From: Sphingomonas kaistensis
GTDB lineage: Bacteria; Pseudomonadota; Alphaproteobacteria; Sphingomonadales; Sphingomonadaceae
Assembly (NCBI RefSeq): GCF_011927725.1
Contig: NZ_JAATJC010000001.1
Location: forward strand, 1,867,001-1,931,000
Direction of reading: 5' to 3'
Length of the DNA stretch: 64,000 nt
The notes below the pieces were generated by a model. It saw nothing but the letters and a program-made list of their open reading frames with translations. It was not told where the DNA came from and ran no database searches. The position numbers were made by a program, and so were the translations under genes. Within the stretch, counting starts at the first letter, position 1, and the number at the start of each line of letters is the position of its first letter. This document shows, piece after piece, positions 51,338-60,100 of this stretch.

Positions 51338-52339
51338 ATGGACCTTCCGGACGTCATGACGGCCATCGAGATCAGCCAGCCGGGCGGCCCCGAGGTGCTG
51401 GTGCCAGTCACCCGCCCCGTGCCGATCCCGGCGGCGGGCGAGCTGCTGGTCCGGGTCGCCGCGGCCGGGGTCAATCGCCCGGACGTTCTCCAGCGCCGCG
51501 GCTTCTATCCGCCGCCGCCGGGTGCCAGCGACATCCCGGGACTGGAGATCGCCGGTACGGTCGTCGCGGCAGGCGAGGGTGCGACCCATCACATCGGCAC
51601 CAGGGTGACCGCGCTGATCGCGGGTGGCGGCTATGCCGAATATGCAATCGCTCCCGCCGCCACCGCGCTGCCGGTGCCGGACGGGCTGAGCATGGCCGAG
51701 GCGGCGGCGCTGCCGGAAACGTTGTTCACCGTGTGGGTCAATTTGTTCGAACGCGGTTTTGCCAGCGAGGGGGACTGGGTGCTGGTCCACGGCGGCACCA
51801 GCGGCATCGGCACCATGGCGATCTCGCTGTGCCGGCTGCTCGGCGTCAAGGCGATCGTGACCTGCGGCAGCGACGAGAAATGCGCTGCGGCGCTCGGCCT
51901 GGGCGCTGCGGCGGCGGTCAATTACAAGACGCAGGACTTCGTCGAGGAAGTGAAGCGGCTGACCGGCGGGGCAGGGGCCAACGTCATCCTCGACATGGTC
52001 GGCGGCGACTATCTGCCGCGCAACCTTTCCTGCCTTGCCGACGATGGCCGCCACGTGTCGATCGCCACCCAGCGCGGAGTGACGGCCGAACTCAACATCC
52101 TCGACGTCATGCGTCGCCGACTGACCCTCACCGGATCGACGCTTCGGCCGCGCCCGATCGGCTTCAAGGGTCTGGTCGCCGAGGAATTACGCCGCGAAAT
52201 CTGGCCCTTCGTCGACAGCGGCCAACTGCGCCCGGTGATGGACCGCACCTTTCCGCTGGCGCAAGCCGGGGCCGCGCACGCCCGGATGGAGTCGGGGGCC
52301 CACGTCGGCAAGATCGTGCTGCTGGCAAGCGAGGCCTGA
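51338..52339 (+). CDS. NAD(P)H-quinone oxidoreductase (zeta-crystallin-like MDR)
   Basis: A ~333-residue medium-chain dehydrogenase/reductase without zinc-ligand residues. The GroES-like N-terminal half has AAAGVNRPDVLQRRGFYPPPPG; the nucleotide-binding half has VHGGTSGIGTMAISLCRLLG and VTCGSDEKC, where the Ser/Asp region favours NADPH. It belongs to the PIG3/QOR group, reducing quinones or unsaturated carbonyls. Start is uncertain: GTG 51329, ATG 51338 and ATG 51356 are all in frame; homologues begin close to MTAIEISQPGG, favouring 51338 or 51356. Confidence 0.9.
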   Translation: MDLPDVMTAIEISQPGGPEVLVPVTRPVPIPAAGELLVRVAAAGVNRPDVLQRRGFYPPPPGASDIPGLEIAGTVVAAGEGATHHIGTRVTALIAGGGYAEYAIAPAATALPVPDGLSMAEAAALPETLFTVWVNLFERGFASEGDWVLVHGGTSGIGTMAISLCRLLGVKAIVTCGSDEKCAAALGLGAAAAVNYKTQDFVEEVKRLTGGAGANVILDMVGGDYLPRNLSCLADDGRHVSIATQRGVTAELNILDVMRRRLTLTGSTLRPRPIGFKGLVAEELRREIWPFVDSGQLRPVMDRTFPLAQAGAAHARMESGAHVGKIVLLASEA

Positions 52340-52449
52340 TCGTCCCGCCCGGCGGGAATTGGGACGCCAAAGCTTCGTCGATCGAATGGCTCCGAAGCGC
52401 GCCTTCATGGTAGATCGATTGTTAAGGATGTCGGTTTAGGTTCGGCATC

Positions 52450-53859
52450 ATGAGTTACATGACGCGTATCACGGCCATCCAATCGACTGCTGGACCGGCG
52501 AGAGAATGGCTCAGGTTAGGGCTGCCGGCCCTGCTCGTCTTCGGCCTTCTCGTGGCGTTTCGACTGCCGCTCGCCTGGAGCGAAGGCCGCTTCCAGGACG
52601 AGGAAGCGACCGTGTTCCTTGCCTCTGCCTGGCATTTTCCGTCCGAGGCCCTGTTCCGGCCTTTCGGTGGCTATCTGAACCTTGCGGCCAATGCCTCCAC
52701 GCTCGCGCTCGCGACCCTGGTCCGAAGCGGGACGCTGCCACTCGAATATGCCCCCTATTTCACGATGATCGTCGGGCTCCTGTCGCAGCTCGTGCCGGCC
52801 ATCCTCATCATGAAGAGCAGGTCGCCGTGGCTCGCCGATCTGCGCGTGCGCCTGGTCGCCTTGCTGATCCTCGTGCTCATGCCGACGACCGAAGAGGTTT
52901 TCCTCAACGCGATGCACGTCCAGTTTCACCTGGCGCTGGCGGTCGGTCTGATTGCTGCACTCGAGGCCGGCAATGGTCGCCTTCGCAAAGTGTTCGAGGG
53001 ATCGATCCTTTTCCTGGCCCCGCTCTGCGGTCCGGCCGCAATCGTCTTCCTTCCGCTCTTCGCCCTCCGCGGCCTCGTCGAACGTGACCGCAGGCGCTTC
53101 TGGCAGTTCGCAATCCTTGCAAGCGGTGCAGCGATCCAGATGCTGCTGTTCTACCATTCGACGCCGCTGCGAGGCGTGCCGTTCGACCCGCTCAATCTGG
53201 CCGCAGCAATGTTCATCCGGCTCCCGGTATTGCTGTTCAGTGGTTTGACCGGCGCCGATTTCTTCGGGTTCGCCGCAGCGGTTGGCCTGGTCAAGGGCGG
53301 TCCCAATCTGTGGGTGCTCGGGACGCTGTCGGTGTTCGTCTTCGCCGCACTGTTCGCGGCCACTCTAAAGGCACGAGACGATGCCTTTTGGCTGTTTGCC
53401 GCAGCGGTCGGGGTTGCCTCCGTCAGCCTCGGCTTCGGGATCGTCACCGGCGCCGCCTTCGCTCCCTTTTTCGCCCTTGCGGGGCCGCGCTACAATTACA
53501 TTCCGCTGGTGATGCTTTCGCTCTGCTTCCTTTGCCTCGCAACCCGTGCCGATGCAGCCGAGCGGCGAACCCCGCGCATGCTGGTGGGTCTGCTGCTGTT
53601 CGTCGGCGTCGTGCACTATCTCAGGCCGACCGACATCTATGCCGAAGGCCCGAGCTGGCGGAAGGAAGTGGCGGCGTGGCGAGCCGACCCCCAGCATCTC
53701 CTGCTGGTCTGGCCCGAATGGAAGACCGACCTCTCCCCTCGGGCGATCCGATGCGATCAGTCCTTCAAGCCCACCGACTATATTCCGCGTTACTGCGAGC
53801 AAGGCTGGCTGACGTCTTTCGGGGTGTGGTTCGGTCCCAAGCTCGACGCGAAGAACTGA
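52450..53859 (+). CDS. Polytopic membrane protein, GT-C glycosyltransferase-like
   Basis: A 469-residue protein with about ten to eleven transmembrane segments and a ~90-residue C-terminal soluble part. After TM1 comes GRFQDEEATVFLASAW, an acidic motif in the first external loop, which is where GT-C glycosyltransferases carry catalytic Asp/Glu. FNAMHVQFHLALAVG and RYNYIPLVML are also loop/helix motifs. No family can be named with certainty; a role in polysaccharide or lipid glycosylation is inferred from topology only. It is followed by the terminator before trcR. Confidence 0.72.
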   Translation: MSYMTRITAIQSTAGPAREWLRLGLPALLVFGLLVAFRLPLAWSEGRFQDEEATVFLASAWHFPSEALFRPFGGYLNLAANASTLALATLVRSGTLPLEYAPYFTMIVGLLSQLVPAILIMKSRSPWLADLRVRLVALLILVLMPTTEEVFLNAMHVQFHLALAVGLIAALEAGNGRLRKVFEGSILFLAPLCGPAAIVFLPLFALRGLVERDRRRFWQFAILASGAAIQMLLFYHSTPLRGVPFDPLNLAAAMFIRLPVLLFSGLTGADFFGFAAAVGLVKGGPNLWVLGTLSVFVFAALFAATLKARDDAFWLFAAAVGVASVSLGFGIVTGAAFAPFFALAGPRYNYIPLVMLSLCFLCLATRADAAERRTPRMLVGLLLFVGVVHYLRPTDIYAEGPSWRKEVAAWRADPQHLLLVWPEWKTDLSPRAIRCDQSFKPTDYIPRYCEQGWLTSFGVWFGPKLDAKN

Positions 53860-53910
53860 TCGGCGATCTTGCCGACGCCCCCCTTTCGTTCTAAGTAGTA
53901 ATGCATACGC

Positions 53911-53939
53911 GGCCGCTCCTCATCGGGGCGGCCCTTTTT
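53911..53939 (+). terminator. Rho-independent terminator immediately upstream of trcR
   Basis: GGCCGCTCC (53911-53919) pairs with GGGGCGGCC (53925-53933) with one T-G pair and loop TCATC, followed by CTTTTTG. It ends about 17 bases before the trcR ATG and may act as an attenuator as well as terminating the upstream gene. Confidence 0.88.
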
Positions 53940-53956
53940 GTGTCCGGAGACTAACC

Positions 53957-54691
53957 ATGGCCCAAGCCCCGCAGGCAACCCAGGCAACCCAGGCAACCCC
54001 GCTCATGCCGCATGCGACCGCCGCCTGGCTGGTCGACAACAGCAGCCTGACCTTTGAGCAGATCGCTGAATTCTGCGGCCTCCACATCCTCGAGGTTCAG
54101 GCCATCGCCGACGATACGGCAGCGACCAAGCTGACCGGCCGCGATCCGCTGCGTTCGGGCGAGCTGACGCATGAGGAGATCGAGCGCGGCCAGGCCGACC
54201 CGAACTACAGCCTCAAGATGTTCAAGGCGCCCGAGCAGGTCACCCGCACCAAGGGTCCGCGCTACACGCCGGTGTCGAAGCGCCAGGACAAGCCGGACGG
54301 AATCGCCTGGATCATCAAGAACCATCCGGAAGTGTCTGACGGGATGATCGGCAAGCTGATCGGGACCACCCGCACCACCATCGCCGCGATCCGCGACCGC
54401 AGCCACTGGAACATCGCCAACATCCAGCCCAAGGACCCGGTTACCCTCGGCCTGACCTCGCAGCGCGAACTGGATGCGGCGGTTGCCAAGGCGCAAAAGG
54501 CCGCCGGCATCGAGCAGGTCGACGACGGCCGTCTCGACACCGATCGCGCCAGCCTGATCGAACAGCTGCGGGCCGAGCGCGAACAGCATGTCCGCGACGC
54601 GGAAGCCGCCGCCCTCGACGCCCAGCGCGACGAGCATGGCCTGGCCCCGGGCGAGATCGTGCCCGGCATCGCGGATCCGTTCCGCAAGTAA
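53957..54691 (+). CDS. trcR: Cell-cycle transcriptional regulator TrcR (DUF1013)
   Basis: A 244-residue DUF1013 protein. The family start PLMPHATAAWLVDNSSLTFEQIAEFCGLH is present (two halves of a helix-turn-helix-like block), then GRDPLRSGELTHEEIERG and the second helical unit DGIAWIIKNHPEVSDGMIGKLIG. TrcR promotes early cell-cycle gene expression in Rickettsiales and Caulobacter-type bacteria. The N-terminus is lengthened by a 9-base direct repeat (three CAGGCAACC units, 53972-53998) coding Gln-Ala-Thr. GGAGAC precedes the ATG, directly behind the terminator. The C-terminal tail (residues ~190-244) is charged and helical. Confidence 0.93.
   Translation: MAQAPQATQATQATPLMPHATAAWLVDNSSLTFEQIAEFCGLHILEVQAIADDTAATKLTGRDPLRSGELTHEEIERGQADPNYSLKMFKAPEQVTRTKGPRYTPVSKRQDKPDGIAWIIKNHPEVSDGMIGKLIGTTRTTIAAIRDRSHWNIANIQPKDPVTLGLTSQRELDAAVAKAQKAAGIEQVDDGRLDTDRASLIEQLRAEREQHVRDAEAAALDAQRDEHGLAPGEIVPGIADPFRK
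53972..53998 (+). repeat. Three tandem CAGGCAACC units in trcR
   Basis: Perfect 9-base repeats in frame, encoding Gln-Ala-Thr three times after MAQAP. Copy-number change would lengthen or shorten the N-terminus without shifting frame. Confidence 0.9.
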
Positions 54692-54740
54692 GGGCTTGCT
54701 GCGGCTTGCTTCTGGGGAGGGGCAAGCTAATCCCTCCCTT

Positions 54741-54980
54741 ATGGCCACTGCTCCCGAAACCCTGTCGTTCGAAGCCGCCCTGGCGCGGCTCGAGGACATC
54801 GTCCGCCTGCTGGAACGCGGCGAAGCGCCGCTCGACCAGTCGATCGACCTCTACCAGGAGGGCGACCGGCTGAAGCGCTTGTGCGAGGAACGGCTGAAGT
54901 CGGCCCAGGCGCGGATCGACGCCATCGCGCTCGGGCCCGATGGGCAGCCGGCCGGTACCCGCCCGTTCGAGGCGCAATGA
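54741..54980 (+). CDS. xseB: Exodeoxyribonuclease VII small subunit
   Basis: A 79-residue XseB: SFEAALARLEDIVRLLERGEAPLDQSIDLYQEG contains the family's conserved helices (two adjoining pieces), followed by LKRLCEERLKSAQARID. It binds XseA to form the single-strand exonuclease; xseA is not in this window. ATG 54741 matches the normal XseB start. It opens a four-gene run, xseB-ispA-coaD-cyclophilin, in which each gene overlaps the next by four bases. xseB-ispA is a widespread order. Confidence 0.95.
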   Translation: MATAPETLSFEAALARLEDIVRLLERGEAPLDQSIDLYQEGDRLKRLCEERLKSAQARIDAIALGPDGQPAGTRPFEAQ

Positions 54981-55885
54981 TGGAAGCCGCTGCCGAGGAT
55001 ACCGACCTGCTCGGCGAAGCGCGCCGGATCGCGGCCGGGGTCGACCGCCTGTTCGAGGATGCGCTGGCCGACCGCTGCGACGGCCGCGACCGACTGTGCC
55101 AGGCGATGCGTCACGCGGGCATCGGCGGCGGCAAACGGCTTCGCCCGCTCCTGACGGTGGCCGCCGCGCGATTGTTCGGGATCGACGAGGATCGCGCGCT
55201 TCGGGCTGGCTCCGCGATCGAGGCGATCCACGTCTACAGCCTGATCCACGACGACCTTCCCTGCATGGACGACGACGACCTGCGCCGCGGCAAGCCCACG
55301 GTGCACAAGGCGTTCGACGAGGCCACTGCGGTGCTGGCCGGCGACTGCTTCCATGCGCTCGCCTTCGAACTGCTCGCCGACGATGCCACGCACGAGGATC
55401 CGTTCGTCCGCTCCGAGCTGGTGGTCGAGCTGGCCAAGGCGTCGGGCATCGACGGGATGGGCGGGGGACAGGCGATGGACCTCGCCGCCGAGGGCCAGTT
55501 CCTCGACCTGCCGGCCATCACCCGGCTGCAACAGCTCAAGACCGGCGCACTGATCGAATATGCGGTGGAGGCAGCGGTCATCATGGGCCGTGTCGCCGAA
55601 GATGGCCGTGCGCCCTATCGCGGTTATGCCCGCAATGTCGGGCTCGCCTTCCAGATCGCCGACGACCTCCTCGACCATGAAGGCGACGAGAGCGCGGCGG
55701 GCAAGAAGCTGAACAAGGATGCCGATGCCGGCAAGGCCACATTCGTGTCGCTGCTCGGCCCCGACCGCGCGCGGCTGCAGGCCGAAATGCTGGTCACCCA
55801 GGCGATCGAGCATCTGCACGGTCACGGCGAGGAAGCGGACTTGCTCCGCGCCATCGCCCGCTATGCGGTGGAGCGCGACCGGTGA
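54977..55885 (+). CDS. ispA: Farnesyl diphosphate synthase
   Basis: A 302-residue trans-prenyltransferase. First Asp-rich motif in YSLIHDDLPCMDDDDLRRG (the bacterial FPP synthase sequence, Asp92 onward), GGKRLRPLL for substrate binding, and second Asp-rich motif FQIADDLLDHEGD. It condenses IPP with DMAPP and GPP to C15, feeding quinone, carotenoid and bacteriochlorophyll-tail pathways. The start is the first of two ATGs (54977), in a four-base overlap with xseB. dxs, often next, is replaced by coaD. Confidence 0.95.
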   Translation: MMEAAAEDTDLLGEARRIAAGVDRLFEDALADRCDGRDRLCQAMRHAGIGGGKRLRPLLTVAAARLFGIDEDRALRAGSAIEAIHVYSLIHDDLPCMDDDDLRRGKPTVHKAFDEATAVLAGDCFHALAFELLADDATHEDPFVRSELVVELAKASGIDGMGGGQAMDLAAEGQFLDLPAITRLQQLKTGALIEYAVEAAVIMGRVAEDGRAPYRGYARNVGLAFQIADDLLDHEGDESAAGKKLNKDADAGKATFVSLLGPDRARLQAEMLVTQAIEHLHGHGEEADLLRAIARYAVERDR

Positions 55886-56376
55886 GCCGCACCGCCGTTT
55901 ATCCGGGCACGTTCGACCCCATCACGCTCGGCCACCTCGACATCATCCAGCGCGGCGCGCGGATGTGCGACAAGCTGGTGATCGGGGTCACGACCAATCC
56001 CTCCAAGCAGCCGATGTTCACCGTCGAGGAGCGGATGGCGATGGTCGAGCGGGAAGTCGCCGACCTGCCCAACGTGTCGGTCACCCAGTTCGACAGCCTG
56101 CTGATGGATTTCGCGGAGGTCGAAGGCGCGGCGATGATCCTGCGCGGGCTGCGCGCGGTGGCCGATTTCGAATACGAATATCAGATGGCCGGGATGAACC
56201 AGCAGCTGAATGACCGGATCGAAACGGTCTTCCTGATGGCCGACGTCTCGCTTCAGCCGATCGCGTCAAGGCTGGTGAAAGAAATCGCCCGTTATGGCGG
56301 CGATATCAACAAGTTCGTCACGCCAGCCGTGGCCGCCGACGTGGCCGCCCGGATCGGGCACAAGGGGAAGAAATGA
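55882..56376 (+). CDS. coaD: Phosphopantetheine adenylyltransferase
   Basis: A 164-residue CoaD of standard length. AVYPGTFDPITLGHLDI carries the nucleotidyltransferase TxGH motif, FDSLLMDFAEVEGA and ILRGLRAVADFEYEYQMA the pantetheine site, and SRLVKEIARYGGDI the conserved end. It makes dephospho-CoA from 4'-phosphopantetheine. GTG start in a GTGA overlap with ispA; the cyclophilin gene overlaps its stop by four bases. Confidence 0.98.
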   Translation: MSRTAVYPGTFDPITLGHLDIIQRGARMCDKLVIGVTTNPSKQPMFTVEERMAMVEREVADLPNVSVTQFDSLLMDFAEVEGAAMILRGLRAVADFEYEYQMAGMNQQLNDRIETVFLMADVSLQPIASRLVKEIARYGGDINKFVTPAVAADVAARIGHKGKK

Positions 56377-56945
56377 AGCTCACTTTCGCGTTGCCGCTGC
56401 TGGCGCTGCTTTCCACTCCGGCGTTTGCCCAGGCTCCGGCCGCGACGCCCGCGCCGCTGCCGATCAATGCCCCGGCCAACGTCGCCGCCGATCTTTCCAA
56501 CCGGTGGTCGATCGAGCTTTCGAACGGCGGCACGGTGGTCGTCCAGCTTCGTCCCGACGCCGCCCCGCTGGCGGTGGAGCGGATCAAGACGCTGACCCGG
56601 CAGGGCTTCTACAACGGCCTGCTGTTCCACCGCGTGATCCCCGGCTTCATGGCGCAGGGCGGCGACCCAAAGGGCGACGGTACCGGCGGCAGCGAGCTTC
56701 CCGATGTGAAGGCCGAGTTCAACGCGCTGCCGCACCTGCGCGGCTCCGTCGCGGCCGCCCGCGCGGCGAGCCCTGACAGCGCCAACAGCCAGTTCTACAT
56801 AATGTTCGTGCCGCGCATCTCGCTCGACGGGAAATATACCGTCTTCGGCCGCGTGGTGTCGGGCATGAACTTCGTCGACCAGATCGCGCCGGGCGAGCCG
56901 CCGGCCGAACCGACCCGAATCGTCCGCGCCACGCTCGGCGGCTAG
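56373..56945 (+). CDS. Periplasmic cyclophilin-type peptidyl-prolyl isomerase
   Basis: A 190-residue protein with a signal peptide (MKLTFALPLLALLSTPAFAQ) and a cyclophilin domain from residue ~45. YNGLLFHRVIPGFMAQGGD carries the catalytic Arg and the Phe/Met/Gln of the active site; ANSQFYIMF follows. The Trp typical of eukaryotic cyclophilins is absent, as in bacterial PpiA/PpiB. It assists folding of exported proteins. It overlaps coaD by four bases and is followed by queA after 45 bases. Confidence 0.94.
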   Translation: MKLTFALPLLALLSTPAFAQAPAATPAPLPINAPANVAADLSNRWSIELSNGGTVVVQLRPDAAPLAVERIKTLTRQGFYNGLLFHRVIPGFMAQGGDPKGDGTGGSELPDVKAEFNALPHLRGSVAAARAASPDSANSQFYIMFVPRISLDGKYTVFGRVVSGMNFVDQIAPGEPPAEPTRIVRATLGG

Positions 56946-56990
56946 GTCGCCGGCTTCCCCGCGGGGAGGTTGGCCAGTAGGGGCGGGGCC

Positions 56991-58022
56991 ATGAAGGTGG
57001 ACCTGTTCGACTTCGACCTCCCCGAGGAGAATATCGCGCTGCGCCCGGCCCGGCCGCGCGACAGCTCGCGCCTGCTGCTGGTCGACGGCGAGCGGCTGGA
57101 AGATCGCGCCGTCCGCGACCTGCCCGACCTGCTTCGGCGCGGCGACGTCCTCGTCTTCAACGATACCAAGGTGATCCCGGCGCAGCTCGAAGGCCGGCGC
57201 GGTGAAGCATCCATCGGCGCGACGCTGCACAAGCGTCACGACCTGCGTGCCTGGTGGGCGTTTGTCCGCAACGCACGGCGGGTGCGGGTCGGCGACACGG
57301 TGACGTTCGGCGGCGGGGTGGAGGCCGTGTGCGAGGAGAAGGGCAGCGACGGCGCCCTCCTGCTACGCTTCGCCGGAGAGGAGCCGGTCGAACTGCTGCT
57401 GACCCGTGCGGGCACCATGCCGCTGCCACCCTACATCGCATCCAAGCGTGCGATCGATGCCGACGATGCGGAAGATTACCAGACCATGTTCGCGGCGCGC
57501 GAGGGCGCGGTGGCGGCGCCGACCGCGTCGCTTCACTTCACCCCGCGCCTGCTTGCCGCGCTCGATGCCGCGGGGATCGCCCGCGAAACGCTGACCCTGC
57601 ACGTCGGTGCCGGCACCTTCCTGCCGGTGAAGGCGGAGGATACGGCCGATCACCGGATGCACGCCGAATGGGGCCGCATCGACGCCGCGACAGCCGATCG
57701 CCTCAATGCGGTGCGCGCGGCCGGTGGCCGGATCATTGCCGTCGGCACCACCGTCCTGCGCCTCATCGAGAGCGCTGCGGGAGAGGACGGGCTGGTCCGA
57801 CCGTTCGAAGGGGATACTGCGATCTTCATCACGCCCGGCTATCGTTGGAAAGCGGTCGGCGGGCTGATGACCAACTTCCACCTGCCCAAGTCGACCCTGT
57901 TCATGCTGGTCAGCGCGCTGATGGGCCTCGAAACCATGCAGCGCGCCTACGCCCACGCGATCGCCGGAGGGTATCGCTTCTACAGCTATGGCGATTCGAG
58001 CCTGCTCCTGCCGCAAGGCTGA
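56991..58022 (+). CDS. queA: S-adenosylmethionine:tRNA ribosyltransferase-isomerase
   Basis: A 343-residue QueA that adds the cyclopentene ring to preQ1 at the tRNA wobble position. Family blocks: [55 protein letters not shown] and [19 protein letters not shown] 56991 ([11 protein letters not shown]) matches homologues; a start at 56970 would only add seven residues. With tgt at 61.4 kb it gives two queuosine genes in the window. The gene converges on crtX, three bases apart. Confidence 0.97.
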   Translation: MKVDLFDFDLPEENIALRPARPRDSSRLLLVDGERLEDRAVRDLPDLLRRGDVLVFNDTKVIPAQLEGRRGEASIGATLHKRHDLRAWWAFVRNARRVRVGDTVTFGGGVEAVCEEKGSDGALLLRFAGEEPVELLLTRAGTMPLPPYIASKRAIDADDAEDYQTMFAAREGAVAAPTASLHFTPRLLAALDAAGIARETLTLHVGAGTFLPVKAEDTADHRMHAEWGRIDAATADRLNAVRAAGGRIIAVGTTVLRLIESAAGEDGLVRPFEGDTAIFITPGYRWKAVGGLMTNFHLPKSTLFMLVSALMGLETMQRAYAHAIAGGYRFYSYGDSSLLLPQG

Positions 58023-58025
58023 GCG

Positions 58026-59249
58026 TCAGGGGCAGAGCACGCTTTCGACGATTGTCGCCGCCTGCGCCGTGCCGCCGGCGTTGGCGAGGGCCGAGGCGAC
58101 CTTGCCGCAGCGGTCGTGCATCGGATCGTCGGCGACCAGCCGCTTGATCTGCGCGGCCAGCGCGCCCGGCCGGCGCAGGCTGGCCAATTCTTCGCCCAGC
58201 CCATGATGGCGGACCCGAGCGAGGTTGCCGGGCTGGTCGAACCCAACTGGCCGCACCAACAGCGGCACCCCGCAGGCCAGCGCATCCAGAACCGTGTTGC
58301 TGCCGCCGTGCGTGATGACCAGCGCGGCACCCTTCATCACACTGCGATAGGGCAGGAAGTCAGCGGCGTGGTGGACGTCGAGGCTTGCCGCTTCCGTGTC
58401 GCTCAGCCGCCCGCCATGCGCCAGCACCAGCGCGGTCCCGGCTTCGCGGCATGCCCTGGCGAGCGCTCGCCACAGCTTGAGGTCGCCGCCGAGCAGGGTG
58501 CCCATGGTGGCGAAGACCAAGGGCTTGTCGGGCCTGGCGAAGGGGAGCGGACGGTCGGCGAGTTCCTCGGCGCGGCGCAACGGCCCGACCGGCACGAAGG
58601 GCAGGGGCCGTGGGCGCGGCAGGTCGAATTCCGGCACTATTTGCGCGATCTGCACCGGGCCGAGGCAATCCTGCAGGCTGCCATGAGGCCCGATTCTGAA
58701 CCGCTCGGCCCAGCCGGCGATCACCTGGTTCTGCCTGCGGCTGAGCGCGCTCGCGATGGTCGCGGTGCGTCGATGCTTGCCCTCGGCGGAAGGCTCGAAT
58801 GGCCAGTCGAGGAAGGGCAGGGGAACACCCGGCGCCGGGTCGATCGGGACCGCGCAGGCAAGCCCGATGAAGGGCAGGCCAAGCGCCTTTGCAAGGAGAA
58901 AGCCGGCAGGCTCCATCTGGTCGCCGACCACTGCATCGGCCCCGAGCGCGGCGAGCCGTTCGCGGCCGCCCTCGCAATATTGATCGGTAAGCGCCGCGCT
59001 GTCGGCGATGGTCCGCAAGGTCGCCACCAGCCCGCCCGGCTTCTCCGCCGCGGCTAGCACCCGTCCGATCGCGGGATCGCCGGGGCGCGCGGGGACATGG
59101 TGGATGGGGATGTCGCCGGTTGCCCCCGTCGCACCGGCATTGAGCAGGAAGAAGGGCTCGTGTCCTCGCTCGCGCAGCACCTCACCGAGCGCGCGAAAGC
59201 TCGCCAGATGCGCCGCGAACGGCGGGCAGAGAAAGGCGATGCGCGCCAA
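58026..59249 (-). CDS. crtX: Carotenoid (zeaxanthin-type) glycosyltransferase
   Basis: A ~407-residue GT1/MGT-family glycosyltransferase. The N-terminal half begins ARIAFLCPPFAAHLASF; the C-terminal donor site is ITHGGSNTVLDALACGVPLLVRP then GFDQPGNLARV, close to CrtX. It probably transfers a sugar to hydroxylated carotenoids. The next gene upstream is crtW, seven bases away, which supports the pigment role; macrolide-type transferases are the alternative. The start is uncertain: TTG 59249 gives the family N-terminus but has a poor ribosome site, while GTG 59300 would overlap crtW by 43 bases. Confidence 0.82.
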   Translation of the reverse strand: MARIAFLCPPFAAHLASFRALGEVLRERGHEPFFLLNAGATGATGDIPIHHVPARPGDPAIGRVLAAAEKPGGLVATLRTIADSAALTDQYCEGGRERLAALGADAVVGDQMEPAGFLLAKALGLPFIGLACAVPIDPAPGVPLPFLDWPFEPSAEGKHRRTATIASALSRRQNQVIAGWAERFRIGPHGSLQDCLGPVQIAQIVPEFDLPRPRPLPFVPVGPLRRAEELADRPLPFARPDKPLVFATMGTLLGGDLKLWRALARACREAGTALVLAHGGRLSDTEAASLDVHHAADFLPYRSVMKGAALVITHGGSNTVLDALACGVPLLVRPVGFDQPGNLARVRHHGLGEELASLRRPGALAAQIKRLVADDPMHDRCGKVASALANAGGTAQAATIVESVLCP

Positions 59250-59257
59250 AGTGGGAG

Positions 59258-59992
59258 CTAGAGGCTGAGTTCGCGGCGCTTGGAGGGCAGCGCCCACCAC
59301 GGCGTGCCGGGGCTCAGATGATGCTCGCGGTGATAGCCGAAGTGGAAGCAGGTCAGCAGCGAGGCGACCACGCCGAAGTCGTTGCTGCGCGCCCGGTGCT
59401 CGTCGGCAAATGGATCGTCCTCGTGCCGGTGGGGCAGGAAGGTGCCGAAGTAGAATAATTGCAGCGAGGAGAGGATCGAGGGAAGCGCCCAGAACAGCAG
59501 CAGGTTACCGAGAGGCGCGCCGAGGATCAGCACGTAGCTCCACACCAGCACGCTCAGGACCAGGAACTCGCGCAGCCCGAAATAGCGGACCATGAATTGC
59601 AGGTACCACGGCCAGAATCGCGTCGGATGGTCGGCGGCGAAGTCGGGATCACCCTCGGTCCCGACATGCTTGTGATGGTCGAAATGCTTGGGACGGAGGC
59701 GGTCCATCCAGAAGCCGGCGTAGAGCAACAGCGTCAGCCGGCCCACCAGCAGGTTCACCCGCGGCCGGCCCGGCGCAAGGCTGCCGTGCATCGCGTCATG
59801 GGCGATAATGAACAAACCGACGCTGAGCCAGGTCGACGTCGCCACCACCGGCACGGCCAGCGCCCAGTTCCAGCCTCCGAGCGTCAGGAAGAACACCGAC
59901 CAGACGTGCAGCGCGACGAAGGCAAGGATGATCGCCCCGGCGAGGGCGAGGCCGATCCGCGTCTGCCGCCGTTGCTGCGCCTCACTGAGCAT
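59258..59992 (-). CDS. crtW: Beta-carotene ketolase
   Basis: A 244-residue membrane di-iron enzyme closely matching Paracoccus CrtW. Histidine boxes are IIAHDAMHGSL, KHFDHHKHVGTEGDPDF and FHFGYHREHHLSPGTPWW, with PSILSSLQLFYFGTFLPHR between. It adds 4-keto groups to beta-carotene or zeaxanthin, giving canthaxanthin or astaxanthin-type pigments. It starts at ATG 59992 and is divergent from mscL (108 bases). With crtX it would yield glycosylated keto-carotenoids. The core crt genes are not in the window. Confidence 0.93.
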   Translation of the reverse strand: MLSEAQQRRQTRIGLALAGAIILAFVALHVWSVFFLTLGGWNWALAVPVVATSTWLSVGLFIIAHDAMHGSLAPGRPRVNLLVGRLTLLLYAGFWMDRLRPKHFDHHKHVGTEGDPDFAADHPTRFWPWYLQFMVRYFGLREFLVLSVLVWSYVLILGAPLGNLLLFWALPSILSSLQLFYFGTFLPHRHEDDPFADEHRARSNDFGVVASLLTCFHFGYHREHHLSPGTPWWALPSKRRELSL

Positions 59993-60100
59993 GGGCCGGA
60001 TATAGGCGCGGACCCTGCTTCGCGCCACGGGCCTAAAGGCTGGCCTTTGCCGCACCGTCCGTGTCATCATCGCGTCCACGACCACCAGGGGAGATGTCGC

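Noticed and set aside
59250..59300. GTG start at 59300 for crtX
   Set aside because: It would encode residues antiparallel in logic to the CrtW C-terminus and extend beyond the family start; kept only as an alternative.
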